Source: an uncultured Cytophagales bacterium (GTDB lineage Bacteria > Bacteroidota > Bacteroidia > Cytophagales > Thermonemataceae). Taken from it: a stretch of 64,000 nucleotides of DNA. The notes under the pieces were generated by a model. The model ran no database searches, was not told the DNA's origin, and saw nothing but the letters and a program-made list of their open reading frames with translations. Made by a program: the position numbers and the translations under genes. Positions 43,737 through 51,782 of the stretch are shown here, piece by piece. Position 1 is the first letter of the stretch. Each line of letters starts with the position of its first letter. The DNA is taken from positions 84,882-148,881 of the forward strand of contig CALLAC010000010.1 of assembly GCA_938002655.1 (NCBI GenBank). The letters run 5' to 3'.

Positions 43737-44375
43737 ATGGAACTACTTGCTGAAATTATTCAAAGTTATGCCGAACTTCACACAAGTCCTGAAAATGAAG
43801 TTTTGAAAGAGCTCAATCGTCAAACGCACTTAAAAGTTTTAATGCCTCGTATGCTTTCAGGGCATTTGCAAGGGCGTTTTTTGGCAATGTTTTCTCGAAT
43901 ACTTCAACCTTATCGAATTTTAGAAATAGGCACTTATACGGGCTATTCGGCTTTGTGCCTTGCAGAAGGTTTGCAAGAAAATGGCAAACTCATAACCATT
44001 GACAAAAATGAAGAATTGGAGGATTTTGCTAACAATTTTTTTGCAAAAGCAGGTTTAGCACATAAAATAAAAATGCTCATTGGCAATGCTTTGGAAATTG
44101 TTCCTACACTCCAAGAAACTTGGGATTTAGTATTTATTGATGCCGATAAGCTCAATTATGCCAAATATTACGAAATGGTTTTGCCCCAAACACGCAAAGG
44201 TGGCTGGATTATTGCCGATAATGTGCTTTGGTCTGGTAAAGTAGCAGATACACAATACACCGATAAAGATACAGAAGCACTGCGAGCCTTTAATAAACTT
44301 GTACAAAACGATACAAGAGTAGAAAATCTGCTTTTGCCTTTACGAGATGGCTTGATGATAGCAAGAAAATTGTAA
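43737..44375 (+). CDS. O-methyltransferase family 3 (SAM-dependent, caffeoyl-CoA/COMT type)
   Basis: The 212-residue enzyme has the class I SAM motif ILEIGTYTGYSALCLAEGL, KLITIDKNEELEDFANNFF, and WDLVFIDADKLNYAKYYEMVLP with the metal-binding DADK, followed by IADNVLWSGKVAD. This layout is typical of metal-dependent catechol/caffeoyl-CoA type O-methyltransferases. The substrate is unknown. Pyruvate kinase follows on the same strand after 70 bases. Confidence 0.9.
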   Translation: MELLAEIIQSYAELHTSPENEVLKELNRQTHLKVLMPRMLSGHLQGRFLAMFSRILQPYRILEIGTYTGYSALCLAEGLQENGKLITIDKNEELEDFANNFFAKAGLAHKIKMLIGNALEIVPTLQETWDLVFIDADKLNYAKYYEMVLPQTRKGGWIIADNVLWSGKVADTQYTDKDTEALRAFNKLVQNDTRVENLLLPLRDGLMIARKL

Positions 44376-44445
44376 TGAAATTGGAGAAATCGTATAAAAA
44401 TTTTAACTTGAAACAAAATTTTCGCAATCTACAACTCTACAAGCT

Positions 44446-45876
44446 ATGAGAATTCTTTTCAACAAAACTAAAATTATTGCAACACTCGGACCATCCACCA
44501 ATACCAAAGAGAAAATCTTACAACTTGCCCAAGGAGGTGTAGATGTATTTCGGCTTAACTTTTCGCACGGCACTTACGAAGGGCATCAGGAAATTATCAA
44601 TCATATCAAGGAAATCAACCGAGAGTATGGCTTAAATTTGTGCTGTTTGCAAGATTTACAAGGACCCAAAATTCGGATTGGAGCGGTAGAAAACAACGGC
44701 ATAGAGCTAGAAGAAGGACAAGATTTTACCATTACCATCGAAGAAATGCTTGGCAACAAGCAAATGGTAAGTACGGTGTATCAGTTTTTGCCCAAAGATG
44801 TAAAAGTGGGTGAAACTATCTTACTTGATGATGGCAAAATAGAACTTATTGTTACAGGCAAAAATGAAAAGCAAGTCTTCACAAAAGTTATTCACGGTGG
44901 CTTACTCAAATCTAAAAAGGGAATGAACTTACCCCAAACAGAAGTTTCTTCGCCTTCGCTTACCGAAAAAGATACCGAAGATGTGTTGTTCGGATTAGAA
45001 AATGATTTAGAATGGATAGCTCTTTCGTTTGTACGAACAGCAACAGATATTCTACTTTTACGGCATTTAGTTCAACTAAAAGGCAAAAGTCCGAAAATTA
45101 TTGCCAAAATAGAGCGTCCCGAAGCTATTGAAAATATTGACGAAATCATCAAAGTTGCCGATGGTGTGATGGTGGCTCGTGGCGACTTGGGCGTAGAAAT
45201 GGATGCCGAATTGGTGCCTCTTTTACAAAAAATGATAGTAGAAAAGTGCCAAAAAGCCGCTAAGCCCGTCATTATTGCTACACAAATGATGGAAAGTATG
45301 ATAGCCAACCCTCGCCCTACACGTGCCGAAACCAATGATATTGCCAACGCTGTTGTAGATGGTGCCGATGCCCTGATGCTCTCTGCCGAAACTGCCATTG
45401 GAATGTACCCCATGCAGGTTATCCGTAGTATGGTAAAAACTATTCAGTATGTAGAAGAACGCGTGAAAAAATTATATCACAAAAATTTAGAAGTAGATAG
45501 AAACTCTAAAACCTTTTATAGCGATAGCCTCATTGCGGCGGCTTGCAATTTAGCTCGCCAAACAGATGCCAAAGCCATTGTAGGTATGACTAACTCGGGC
45601 TATACGGCTTATCGTCTAGCAAGCCATCGCCCCGAAGCAGATATTTTTATTTTCACTAGCAACAAACCCCTAATGAACACACTTAACTTGGTTTGGGGTG
45701 TACGAACTTTCTTTTACGATAAATTTATTTCTACCGATACTACTTTCAAAGATATTATTGATATTCTCAAAGAAAAAAACTACGTAAGCGAAGGCGATGT
45801 CGTTATTCAGCTTGCCAGTATGCCTATTGAAGAAAAACAACGAACCAATGCTGTAAAAATTAGCCTTGTTTCCTAA
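44446..45876 (+). CDS. pyk: Pyruvate kinase
   Basis: Pyruvate kinase makes pyruvate and ATP from phosphoenolpyruvate and ADP in the last step of glycolysis. The 476-residue enzyme has TKIIATLGPSTNTKEKI, FRLNFSHGTYEGH, the active-site MVARGDLGVEM and the IIATQMMESMI block, then a C-terminal allosteric-type domain. It is of standard length. The YceI gene begins 43 bases later. Confidence 0.97.
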   Translation: MRILFNKTKIIATLGPSTNTKEKILQLAQGGVDVFRLNFSHGTYEGHQEIINHIKEINREYGLNLCCLQDLQGPKIRIGAVENNGIELEEGQDFTITIEEMLGNKQMVSTVYQFLPKDVKVGETILLDDGKIELIVTGKNEKQVFTKVIHGGLLKSKKGMNLPQTEVSSPSLTEKDTEDVLFGLENDLEWIALSFVRTATDILLLRHLVQLKGKSPKIIAKIERPEAIENIDEIIKVADGVMVARGDLGVEMDAELVPLLQKMIVEKCQKAAKPVIIATQMMESMIANPRPTRAETNDIANAVVDGADALMLSAETAIGMYPMQVIRSMVKTIQYVEERVKKLYHKNLEVDRNSKTFYSDSLIAAACNLARQTDAKAIVGMTNSGYTAYRLASHRPEADIFIFTSNKPLMNTLNLVWGVRTFFYDKFISTDTTFKDIIDILKEKNYVSEGDVVIQLASMPIEEKQRTNAVKISLVS

Positions 45877-45919
45877 CAAATCAAATTGAAAGTAGTTTCT
45901 ATGGAAAAAAGAACGTTTT

Positions 45920-46450
45920 ATGCTGAAAAAACTCACTTTTTTTCTCTTTTTAGTAAACTACCAAGCTACGGCACAAGTTTTATGGCAAGTGAAAGATGCC
46001 CGAATAAACTTTAAAATCAAAAATTTTGGCAGTTATGTCAATGGTTCTTTAAATGGTTTGGAAGCAAAAATTTATTTTTCTCCCGAAAATCTATCTCAAA
46101 GCAATATAGAAGCCTCTGTAAAAGCAGAAACTATCAATACAGGCAACAAAACCCGTGATAAGCACTTACGAAAAGATGATTACCTAGATGTGATTAAGTT
46201 TCCATTGTTACGCATGAAATCCACAAGAATCATCAAAGAAGACAAAGACCTATTTCTAGGTTATTTTGAGCTTACTATTCGCAACAAAACCCAAGCAGTG
46301 CAGATGCCTTTTCGTTTTGTATCTAATGGCAACGAAGCGACTTTTTCAGGTAGTTTTAGTATCAATCGCAGAGATTTTGGCGTAGGAGGAAAAAGCTGGG
46401 TTCTAGGAGACGAAGTGATAGTAAACGTAGAAGTAAAAGCACAAAAATAA
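45920..46450 (+). CDS. YceI family periplasmic protein
   Basis: The 176-residue protein has a signal peptide (MLKKLTFFLFLVNYQATAQ) and a YceI lipocalin-like barrel: WQVKDARINFKIKNFGSYVNGSLNGLEAKI, TRDKHLRKDDYLDVIKFPLLRMKS, and the C-terminal SINRRDFGVG. YceI barrels bind isoprenoid quinone-like or other amphiphilic molecules in the periplasm. It follows pyk by 43 bases and ends at a strong hairpin. Confidence 0.93.
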   Translation: MLKKLTFFLFLVNYQATAQVLWQVKDARINFKIKNFGSYVNGSLNGLEAKIYFSPENLSQSNIEASVKAETINTGNKTRDKHLRKDDYLDVIKFPLLRMKSTRIIKEDKDLFLGYFELTIRNKTQAVQMPFRFVSNGNEATFSGSFSINRRDFGVGGKSWVLGDEVIVNVEVKAQK

Positions 46451-46454
46451 AAAA

Positions 46455-46478
46455 CCCTTCACTTTGGCAAGTGAAGGG
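46455..46478. terminator. Bidirectional terminator between the YceI and marC-type genes
   Basis: CCCTTCACTT (46455-46464) and AAGTGAAGGG (46469-46478) form a perfect 10-base stem with a 4-base loop. An A-run on the left side gives a T-tail for the minus strand, so it mainly stops marC transcription. Confidence 0.75.
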
Positions 46479-46485
46479 AATTCAA

Positions 46486-47061
46486 TTAGTTTCCTAGTAA
46501 GTGCACCCTGAACATTTTAATAGCAATGGCAAGTAAAATAACACCAAAGACCTTACGCAATACGTCTGTCCCTGCTTGTCCGAGCTTGCGTTCTATCCAA
46601 CCAGAGGCTTTCAGTACGATATACACTAAGATCAGGTTCAGTACAATGGCTACAAGAATAGAAAGTTGTTGATATTCGGCACGAAGCGAAAGTATGGTTG
46701 TCATTGTACCTGCTCCTGCAATAATCGGAAAGGCAATAGGCACAATAGAAGCCGAAGAAACATTTCCCTGCATTTCACTGCGGAAAAAGTGAATGCCCAA
46801 CACCATTTCTAGCCCTAGAAAGAAAATTACAAGTGCCCCTGCAATCGCAAATGAGGGTGTATCTAAACCTAATACTTTCAGAATGCTTTCTCCTAAAAAG
46901 AGGAAAGCAATCATTATCAAACCTGCTACAAATGTAGCTTGCGTAGCATGTAATGCACCTGTACGCTTCTTCAAATCAATAATTACAGGCACCGAACCCA
47001 AAATATCAATTACTGAAAATAAAATCAGCGATACACTTAAAATTTCCTTAAAGTTCAACAT
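46486..47061 (-). CDS. MarC family integral membrane protein
   Basis: The 191-residue protein has six hydrophobic helices and the MarC pattern: LFSVIDILGSVPVIIDLKKR, the glycine-rich FAIAGALVIFFLGLEMVLGI, and IVPIAFPIIAGAGTMTTIL. MarC proteins were once linked to multiple antibiotic resistance, but that role is not supported and the function is unknown. The ATG at 47061 is the start; the track begins at a TTG. Confidence 0.92.
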   Translation of the reverse strand: MLNFKEILSVSLILFSVIDILGSVPVIIDLKKRTGALHATQATFVAGLIMIAFLFLGESILKVLGLDTPSFAIAGALVIFFLGLEMVLGIHFFRSEMQGNVSSASIVPIAFPIIAGAGTMTTILSLRAEYQQLSILVAIVLNLILVYIVLKASGWIERKLGQAGTDVLRKVFGVILLAIAIKMFRVHLLGN

Positions 47062-47089
47062 AGCCAAAAACAGTTTTGTATTTCCAAAG

Positions 47090-47121
47090 CAAAATTACTA
47101 ACAAATTCCTTGCCAAACAAA
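47090..47121 (-). promoter_or_regulatory. Promoter for the MarC gene
   Basis: On the minus strand TTTG (47121-47118), 20 bases, TAATTTTG (47097-47090) matches the Bacteroidetes consensus fully, about 30 bases before the ATG. Confidence 0.65.
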
Positions 47122-47338
47122 ATTTTGTAAACAATTTTTATTTACAAACTTTTTAACCTTGAAAAATTCAACAATAAAATTGGAAAAATTAAAAAAAAAG
47201 CCGTAAAATGACAATATTTCAAACAATCGGATTTGAAAAATTTAATAACTAAAAAAAACAAAAAAATATTATGTAAAACTTGTTTTTGGCAATAAACCAA
47301 ATTTTATTTTGTCTTTTTCAGATTACTTTCACAAAAAA

Positions 47339-47370
47339 ATTGCAATATCAGCAAAAACCTTGTATTTTTG
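47339..47370 (+). promoter_or_regulatory. Promoter for trmN6
   Basis: ATTG (47339-47342), 20 bases, TATTTTTG (47363-47370). Transcription would begin near 47377, which rules out the track start at 47309 and leaves a very short leader before the GTG at 47384. Confidence 0.55.
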
Positions 47371-47383
47371 TCAGAAAAAATTT

Positions 47384-48109
47384 GTGAAAAGACAAAAAAA
47401 CACTTATTTTCAGTTCAAGCAATTTCGTATAGAACAAGCCAACACAGCAATGAAAGTAAGCACAGAGGCTTGTATTTTAGGAGCCTGGGCTTTTGCAGAA
47501 AACCCACAAAAAATCTTAGATATAGGTGCAGGTACAGGCTTGCTCTCCCTGATGCTCGCCCAACGCTTCCCCAATAGCCAAATTGAAGCTGTTGAAATAG
47601 AAAATGATGCCTTTCGGCAAGCTCAACAGAATGTAGCACGTAGCCCTTTCTGTGCAAATATTCACCTTTATCATACCTCTATTCAGGCTTTTGCCCAAAG
47701 TCAAAAAATGCCTACTTACGACCTGATAGTCTGCAATCCGCCTTTTTATGCAAATTATTTGCAAGCCAGCAACCACAAGCTCAATATTGCTCTACACCAA
47801 AATACCCTTCAACTACACGAACTAGTAGAGGTTTTAGGTTTGTTATTAAAATCAGAAGGTAGAGCTTTTTTGCTATTACCACCCTTTTTTATGGATAAGT
47901 TTTGTGTTTTAGCCCAACAACGCAATCTGTTTCCTCAAAAAAGATTAAACATTTTTCACAGCCCCAAACATCAAATCTTACGTACAATTATCGCTTTCGG
48001 AAGCTCGAAGTGTAAGCCTGATACCGAAAATTTATTTATCAAAAACGAAACAGGAAAGTACACAAACAAATTTGAAGCCTTACTCAAAAACTTTTACTTG
48101 TACTTATAG
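47384..48109 (+). CDS. tRNA1(Val) (adenine-37-N6)-methyltransferase, TrmN6/YfiC type
   Basis: This Rossmann-fold methyltransferase of about 241 residues has FQFKQFRIEQANTAMKVSTEACILGAW, the YfiC substrate-recognition N-terminus, then ILDIGAGTGLLSLMLAQRFP and the catalytic NPPF motif in DLIVCNPPFYAN. NPPF is the hallmark of N6-adenine methylation. The GTG start at 47384 fits both the family alignment and the upstream promoter; the TTG at 47309 does not. The aminoacyl-tRNA-protein transferase gene follows by 18 bases. Confidence 0.88.
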   Translation: MKRQKNTYFQFKQFRIEQANTAMKVSTEACILGAWAFAENPQKILDIGAGTGLLSLMLAQRFPNSQIEAVEIENDAFRQAQQNVARSPFCANIHLYHTSIQAFAQSQKMPTYDLIVCNPPFYANYLQASNHKLNIALHQNTLQLHELVEVLGLLLKSEGRAFLLLPPFFMDKFCVLAQQRNLFPQKRLNIFHSPKHQILRTIIAFGSSKCKPDTENLFIKNETGKYTNKFEALLKNFYLYL

Positions 48110-48127
48110 GTTTGTACCTATGAAACT

Positions 48128-48796
48128 ATGCTTATCGAAAGTTTCTACCAAAAATCTATTCAGCCTGAAGCACTCGACCGTTTTCTGTCAGAAGCCTGGC
48201 GGCATTTCGGCGAATATTTTTTTCGATACAAAGTTTCTAGCCTAGAAACAGGCAACACGGTGAAATTTGTTAAAGTAATTCCATTACGAATTTGCCTCGA
48301 AAACTTTCAATTGAGTAAAAGTCAGCGAAAAATTTTACAAAAAAACGCATTTTTTAGCGTAAAAAAACAGTTGATAAAGCTCTATCAAGCCAAGTATGCC
48401 TTGTTTAAAAAGCATGCTCTGCGTTTTTCGCCAAATACACGTCCTTCATCATTACATGATTTCGTTTCAGATAATCCTGAGAGCGTACCTCTTCCTACTT
48501 ACGAAATAGAAGTATGGGATAAAAACCGACTTATAGCTTGTAGCTTTGTCGATATTACTACCAATGCATTTTCAAGCATTTATGCTATGTTCGATACCGA
48601 CTATGCAAGATATAGTTTGGGCATTTTCACTCTTCTGAAAGAAATAGAATGGGCACAGAATTTAGGAAAAAAGTATCTCTATTTAGGCTATGCCTACGAT
48701 GTAAACTCTTTTTATGACTACAAAAAACGTTTTTCAGGGCTTGAAAGCTACAATTGGGAGAAAAGCCGTTGGGAGCCTTTTACTTCTCATCACTAA
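48128..48796 (+). CDS. Arginyl/leucyl-tRNA--protein transferase (ATE/Bpt-like), Cys-poor variant
   Basis: The 222-residue protein aligns by pattern to ATE/Bpt: an N-terminal FFRY...PLRICLENFQLSKSQRKILQKN region and a C-terminal YARYSLGIFTLLKEIEWAQNLGKKYLYLGYAY GNAT-like core. Such enzymes add Leu or Arg to N-termini of proteins for ClpS/ClpAP degradation. Most family members carry a cluster of Cys residues in the N-terminal part (in ATE1 an FeS site); here only Cys56 is left in that region, so the metal site is absent. It ends 4 bases inside the anti-sigma stop. Confidence 0.78.
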   Translation: MLIESFYQKSIQPEALDRFLSEAWRHFGEYFFRYKVSSLETGNTVKFVKVIPLRICLENFQLSKSQRKILQKNAFFSVKKQLIKLYQAKYALFKKHALRFSPNTRPSSLHDFVSDNPESVPLPTYEIEVWDKNRLIACSFVDITTNAFSSIYAMFDTDYARYSLGIFTLLKEIEWAQNLGKKYLYLGYAYDVNSFYDYKKRFSGLESYNWEKSRWEPFTSHH

Positions 48797-49611
48797 CTTT
48801 TTACACTACCTACAGCATAGGCTTTTCCTTCGGCTTTAGGTACACCTCCTTGTTTTTCGAGCGTAATAATAAACTTTTGTGGCTTTTTGAAACATTTGAC
48901 AGGAGAGAACTTCCCCCAATCAAATACACCTGCGTCCCAAATTATATTGTCATCTGTCAGTGCCCACAGTTGATATTGTTTGCCTTGTGGCGGCTGTGGT
49001 AACGAATTTGTGAAAATAAAGGCTTTGTTTTCTTTTTCGTTCCAAAAAACTGTAGCATAAGACTGCGGAGCCACTTCTTGCAATCCCTGCAAATAGGTAA
49101 TTTGATAGTCAGGATTTTGCAACAAAGAAAGTTTTTGCTCAGTAGTTTGGTATTGCGTTTGCAATAATGTAATTTTCTTTTGGCTTTCTACATTTTGGGC
49201 TTGAACAACAGATAGCTCTCGTTCTGTTTCTTTTAGGTTTTGGTACAATTGCACATTGAGCAAAGCACTGAAAACCAACAGAATTAGGGAAGCCGCTAAG
49301 CCGTATTTCCACTTTTGTATCGAAGGGAAAGGCACAATACGGCTGTCGGAGCTATGTTCAGATTCTAAATTTAGCTCTACATTTTCAGTATTGCGAATTT
49401 TCTCAAAAACTTTTTGTTTAAGATGAGCGGGTACAGGCACTTCATATTGAGCTAGATATTCGTTCATGGCATTTTGCAGGCTTTCCAACTCCTGTCTAAC
49501 TTCGGGATATAAAGCCGCCATACGCTCCACTTCTTGTTTTTCTTCTTCTGTAGCCGCACCCAGTACATATACACTTAATATACCTGATTCTATAAATTTT
49601 TGCACTTTCAA
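48793..49611 (-). CDS. Anti-sigma factor, RskA-like
   Basis: The 272-residue protein begins with the RskA N-terminus KVQKFIESGILSVYVLGAATEEEKQEVE, has one membrane helix (about residues 104-122), a coiled coil (LKETERELSVVQAQNVESQKK) and the periplasmic RskA C-terminal domain (PQGKQYQLWALTDDN). It should hold the co-encoded ECF sigma factor at the membrane and release it upon a signal, usually by regulated proteolysis. No ATG is available between the sigma stop and the conserved N-terminus; the TTG at 49611 fits the family start exactly. It lies 24 bases downstream of the sigma gene, in the same frame. Confidence 0.9.
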   Translation of the reverse strand: MKVQKFIESGILSVYVLGAATEEEKQEVERMAALYPEVRQELESLQNAMNEYLAQYEVPVPAHLKQKVFEKIRNTENVELNLESEHSSDSRIVPFPSIQKWKYGLAASLILLVFSALLNVQLYQNLKETERELSVVQAQNVESQKKITLLQTQYQTTEQKLSLLQNPDYQITYLQGLQEVAPQSYATVFWNEKENKAFIFTNSLPQPPQGKQYQLWALTDDNIIWDAGVFDWGKFSPVKCFKKPQKFIITLEKQGGVPKAEGKAYAVGSVKS

Positions 49612-49635
49612 GGTAGTAAATAATTTGAATTCAAT

Positions 49636-50193
49636 TCAAAAAGTATCTTCTTCAAGCAAATTTCGTAAAAAATCTAAGGCGTTTTTGGCTCGAGTTTTTA
49701 CGGTACCTAGGGGTATTCCTAATTTTTCGGCAATTTCCGATTGAGAATATCCTTCAAAGTACATCATTTCAATAATAACTCGATGTTCGGATTTTAGTTT
49801 TTCTGTTAGTTCTCTTATCCCAATAAATTCCGACTGTTTTATTGTATCGTTATCTGCTTTTTTTGCGATATTTTTCAGATTTTCAGCCTTGTATTTGGCT
49901 TCTTTAGCACGCAATTTATCAATGGCAGTATTTCGTAAAATATTTAGCAACCACGTAAAAAGTCTACCTTTGGTACTATCATAATTTTGAACATTTTGCC
50001 ATATTTTCACAAAAGCCTCTTGTAGAGCATCTTGAGCCAACTCTTCATTTTTCAGGATTTGCAGAGCAACTCCATACATACACGAAGCATAGTGGTCGTA
50101 CAGATATTTCAAGGCTTTTTCATTTTTAGCCTTGAGCTGAATTACCAACTCGCTTTCTATCCAAAATGTTTTTTCTTTTTTCAAATCTTGCAA
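49636..50193 (-). CDS. ECF-type RNA polymerase sigma factor (SigK-like)
   Basis: The 185-residue protein has sigma region 2 (KYLYDHYASCMYGVALQILKNEELAQDALQEAFVKIWQN) and region 4 (EGYSQSEIAEKLGIPLGTVKTRAKNAL) with no region 3, i.e. an ECF sigma. The anti-sigma gene follows. No ATG exists upstream of the conserved part: an in-frame TAA lies just before the TTG at 50193, so the start must be that TTG or the TTG at 50184. A 9-codon ORF starting with ATG at 50210 ends at TGA overlapping the second TTG (TTGA), which may couple translation. Confidence 0.93.
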   Translation of the reverse strand: MQDLKKEKTFWIESELVIQLKAKNEKALKYLYDHYASCMYGVALQILKNEELAQDALQEAFVKIWQNVQNYDSTKGRLFTWLLNILRNTAIDKLRAKEAKYKAENLKNIAKKADNDTIKQSEFIGIRELTEKLKSEHRVIIEMMYFEGYSQSEIAEKLGIPLGTVKTRAKNALDFLRNLLEEDTF

Positions 50194-50247
50194 AAATTAA
50201 TTATTCGCATGTAAATTAAGCAAACATTTTGGTAGCAAGCAAATTTT

Positions 50248-50967
50248 TCAGGCGGCTTTCTGCGAAAGATGCCTCATAAATACTCTTTTTGCCACAGGCA
50301 AAAGTGTTTCCTGCAACGGATATGGCACTTTTGCTACAATCAGATACGTAGCTGGATTAGGAAATTTGGAATACTTACGAAGCAAAGTGATTTTTAGATT
50401 TTCAAATGTTTCAAAAAGGCTTTTTTGGATTGTTTCTAAATAATGCAAATGAATAGCTCGGTACGGATTTTCTAAATTTTCAAAGATAGAAGCCTGATAC
50501 TCATAGACCTGAATATTTTTTAAGATTTCTTCATAGAGCATCAAATAACCTTCTTCTTGATAGAGCGGGGCAATTCCTACAACAGATAATTCTAGATGGC
50601 TCTCTACATAATCATAAAGATTTTTGCCTTCTTTGAGTAATTGGTGAAAATTGGGAATAGCAAATTCTACGATTTCTTCTAACGTTTGCATAATTTCGTC
50701 ATCATCTACCAAAATTTCGTATTGCAAACGCAATTTTTCAAAATCTGCTTGTGTAATTTGTTTGGGAAAATTCTGACGCAAAAGATGCTTTCCCTCTTTG
50801 AAAGAAAGCAAGTTTTGATAATGAAAAACTAAATCGGAAAGATAAGGATAAAGCCGCATAGCTTCAAATTCGTTTTGAACATTTTTCAGATACGCCAGCA
50901 GTACATATTTTTTGTACTCAAAATCTATAAGTCCTTCGGTAAGCCAGTTGTGAGCTAAACTTTTCAT
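50248..50967 (-). CDS. Conserved protein of unknown function upstream of the ECF operon
   Basis: I do not recognise this 239-residue protein. It is soluble and helical, without signal peptide, starting MKSLAHNWLTEGLIDFEYKKYVLLAYLKNV. Aromatic and charged residues are common (LRLQYEILVDDDEIMQTLEEI, YDYVESHLELSVVGIAPLYQ, YLIVAKVPYPLQETLLPVAKRV). The C-terminal PATYLIVAKVPYPLQETLLPV may be a strand pair. It lies 54 bases upstream of the sigma gene on the same strand, so it could be a member or a product of the same stress response. Confidence 0.7.
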   Translation of the reverse strand: MKSLAHNWLTEGLIDFEYKKYVLLAYLKNVQNEFEAMRLYPYLSDLVFHYQNLLSFKEGKHLLRQNFPKQITQADFEKLRLQYEILVDDDEIMQTLEEIVEFAIPNFHQLLKEGKNLYDYVESHLELSVVGIAPLYQEEGYLMLYEEILKNIQVYEYQASIFENLENPYRAIHLHYLETIQKSLFETFENLKITLLRKYSKFPNPATYLIVAKVPYPLQETLLPVAKRVFMRHLSQKAA

Positions 50968-51124
50968 AAGGTTTAAATGTTTTTTATGAAAACATCAAAA
51001 ATTACTGCATAAAATACTAAAAAAACCTTAAATTTCCAAACAAAAATTCAAAATTTATGCCAAAACACAATTTTTCAAGTTCTTGCTCCTGTTTTTTGCT
51101 AAAAGAAAAGGTTTGTTAAAAAGT

Positions 51125-51156
51125 TTTGTAAAAATCAATAAAAACATTTTTTTTTG
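51125..51156 (+). promoter_or_regulatory. Candidate promoter for the first terD gene
   Basis: TTTG (51125-51128), 20 bases, TTTTTTTG (51149-51156): one mismatch (T for A) from TAnnTTTG. It lies 24 bases before the ATG at 51181. Confidence 0.4.
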
Positions 51157-51180
51157 CTAAAAAATCAAAGAAGTGTTTTT

Positions 51181-51741
51181 ATGGCAATAGAATTAAGTAA
51201 AGGAAGTAAACTCAACCTGACTAAAAAAGAGCCTACGCTCAAAAAAATTATGATTGGCTTGGGCTGGGAAGTATTACCCGGCAATACTATGGATTTAGAT
51301 GCATCAGTATTTATGATAGGCGAAAACGGTAAAATTCCCGCTGATGAATATTTTATTTTCTACAACAACTTGCAATCGCCCGATGGCTCGCTGAAACACA
51401 CAGGCGATAACCGAACAGGCATAGGCGATGACGACGATGAAATGATACTGGCCAATTTGCCCGCAGTAAACCCTATCATCAAAGAGCTCATCGTGGTGGT
51501 GAGTATTCACGAAGCCGAAACTCGCAAACATCATTTTGGTTTGCTCAAAAATGCTTATATTCGACTTGTTGATATAGAAAATAGCCGCGAAGTAGTACGC
51601 TTTCGTTTAGACGAAACCAATTCCTCTTTTACTGAAATTGAATTTGGTAGGTTGAAAAGAGAAGAAGATGGCTGGCACTTCATGGCAACCGGCCTAGGAA
51701 CGGCTATCGGCTTACAAGGTTATGTAGATAAGTACGTATAA
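51181..51741 (+). CDS. TerD family protein, first of a tandem pair
   Basis: The 186-residue TerD protein begins MAIELSKGSKLNLTKKEPTLKKIMIGLGWEV and has the calcium-binding blocks MDLDASVFMIGENG and LKHTGDNRTGIGDDDDEMI, then FGLLKNAYIRLVD. Such proteins bind Ca2+ and belong to the Ter stress-response system against oxyanions, DNA damage and phage. The track start at a TTG (51154) is trimmed to the ATG. The second copy follows in 41 bases; no terA, terB, terC or terZ is nearby. Confidence 0.93.
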   Translation: MAIELSKGSKLNLTKKEPTLKKIMIGLGWEVLPGNTMDLDASVFMIGENGKIPADEYFIFYNNLQSPDGSLKHTGDNRTGIGDDDDEMILANLPAVNPIIKELIVVVSIHEAETRKHHFGLLKNAYIRLVDIENSREVVRFRLDETNSSFTEIEFGRLKREEDGWHFMATGLGTAIGLQGYVDKYV

Positions 51742-51782
51742 AAATAAAAACACCGTAACTTTTGTTTTAAACTGGTTCATCT

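Larger units (their letters stand above)
47062..47383. other. Very A+T-rich divergent intergenic region (marC / trmN6)
   Basis: About 320 bases, with runs of A and T and no gene. It contains a well-formed promoter on each side, listed separately. No regulatory repeat or riboswitch-like fold was identified. Confidence 0.45.

Noticed and set aside
47309-47383. TTG-initiated N-terminal extension of the TrmN6 protein
   Set aside because: A promoter with TATTTTTG lies inside it, the sequence is not conserved, and the GTG at 47384 fits the family.
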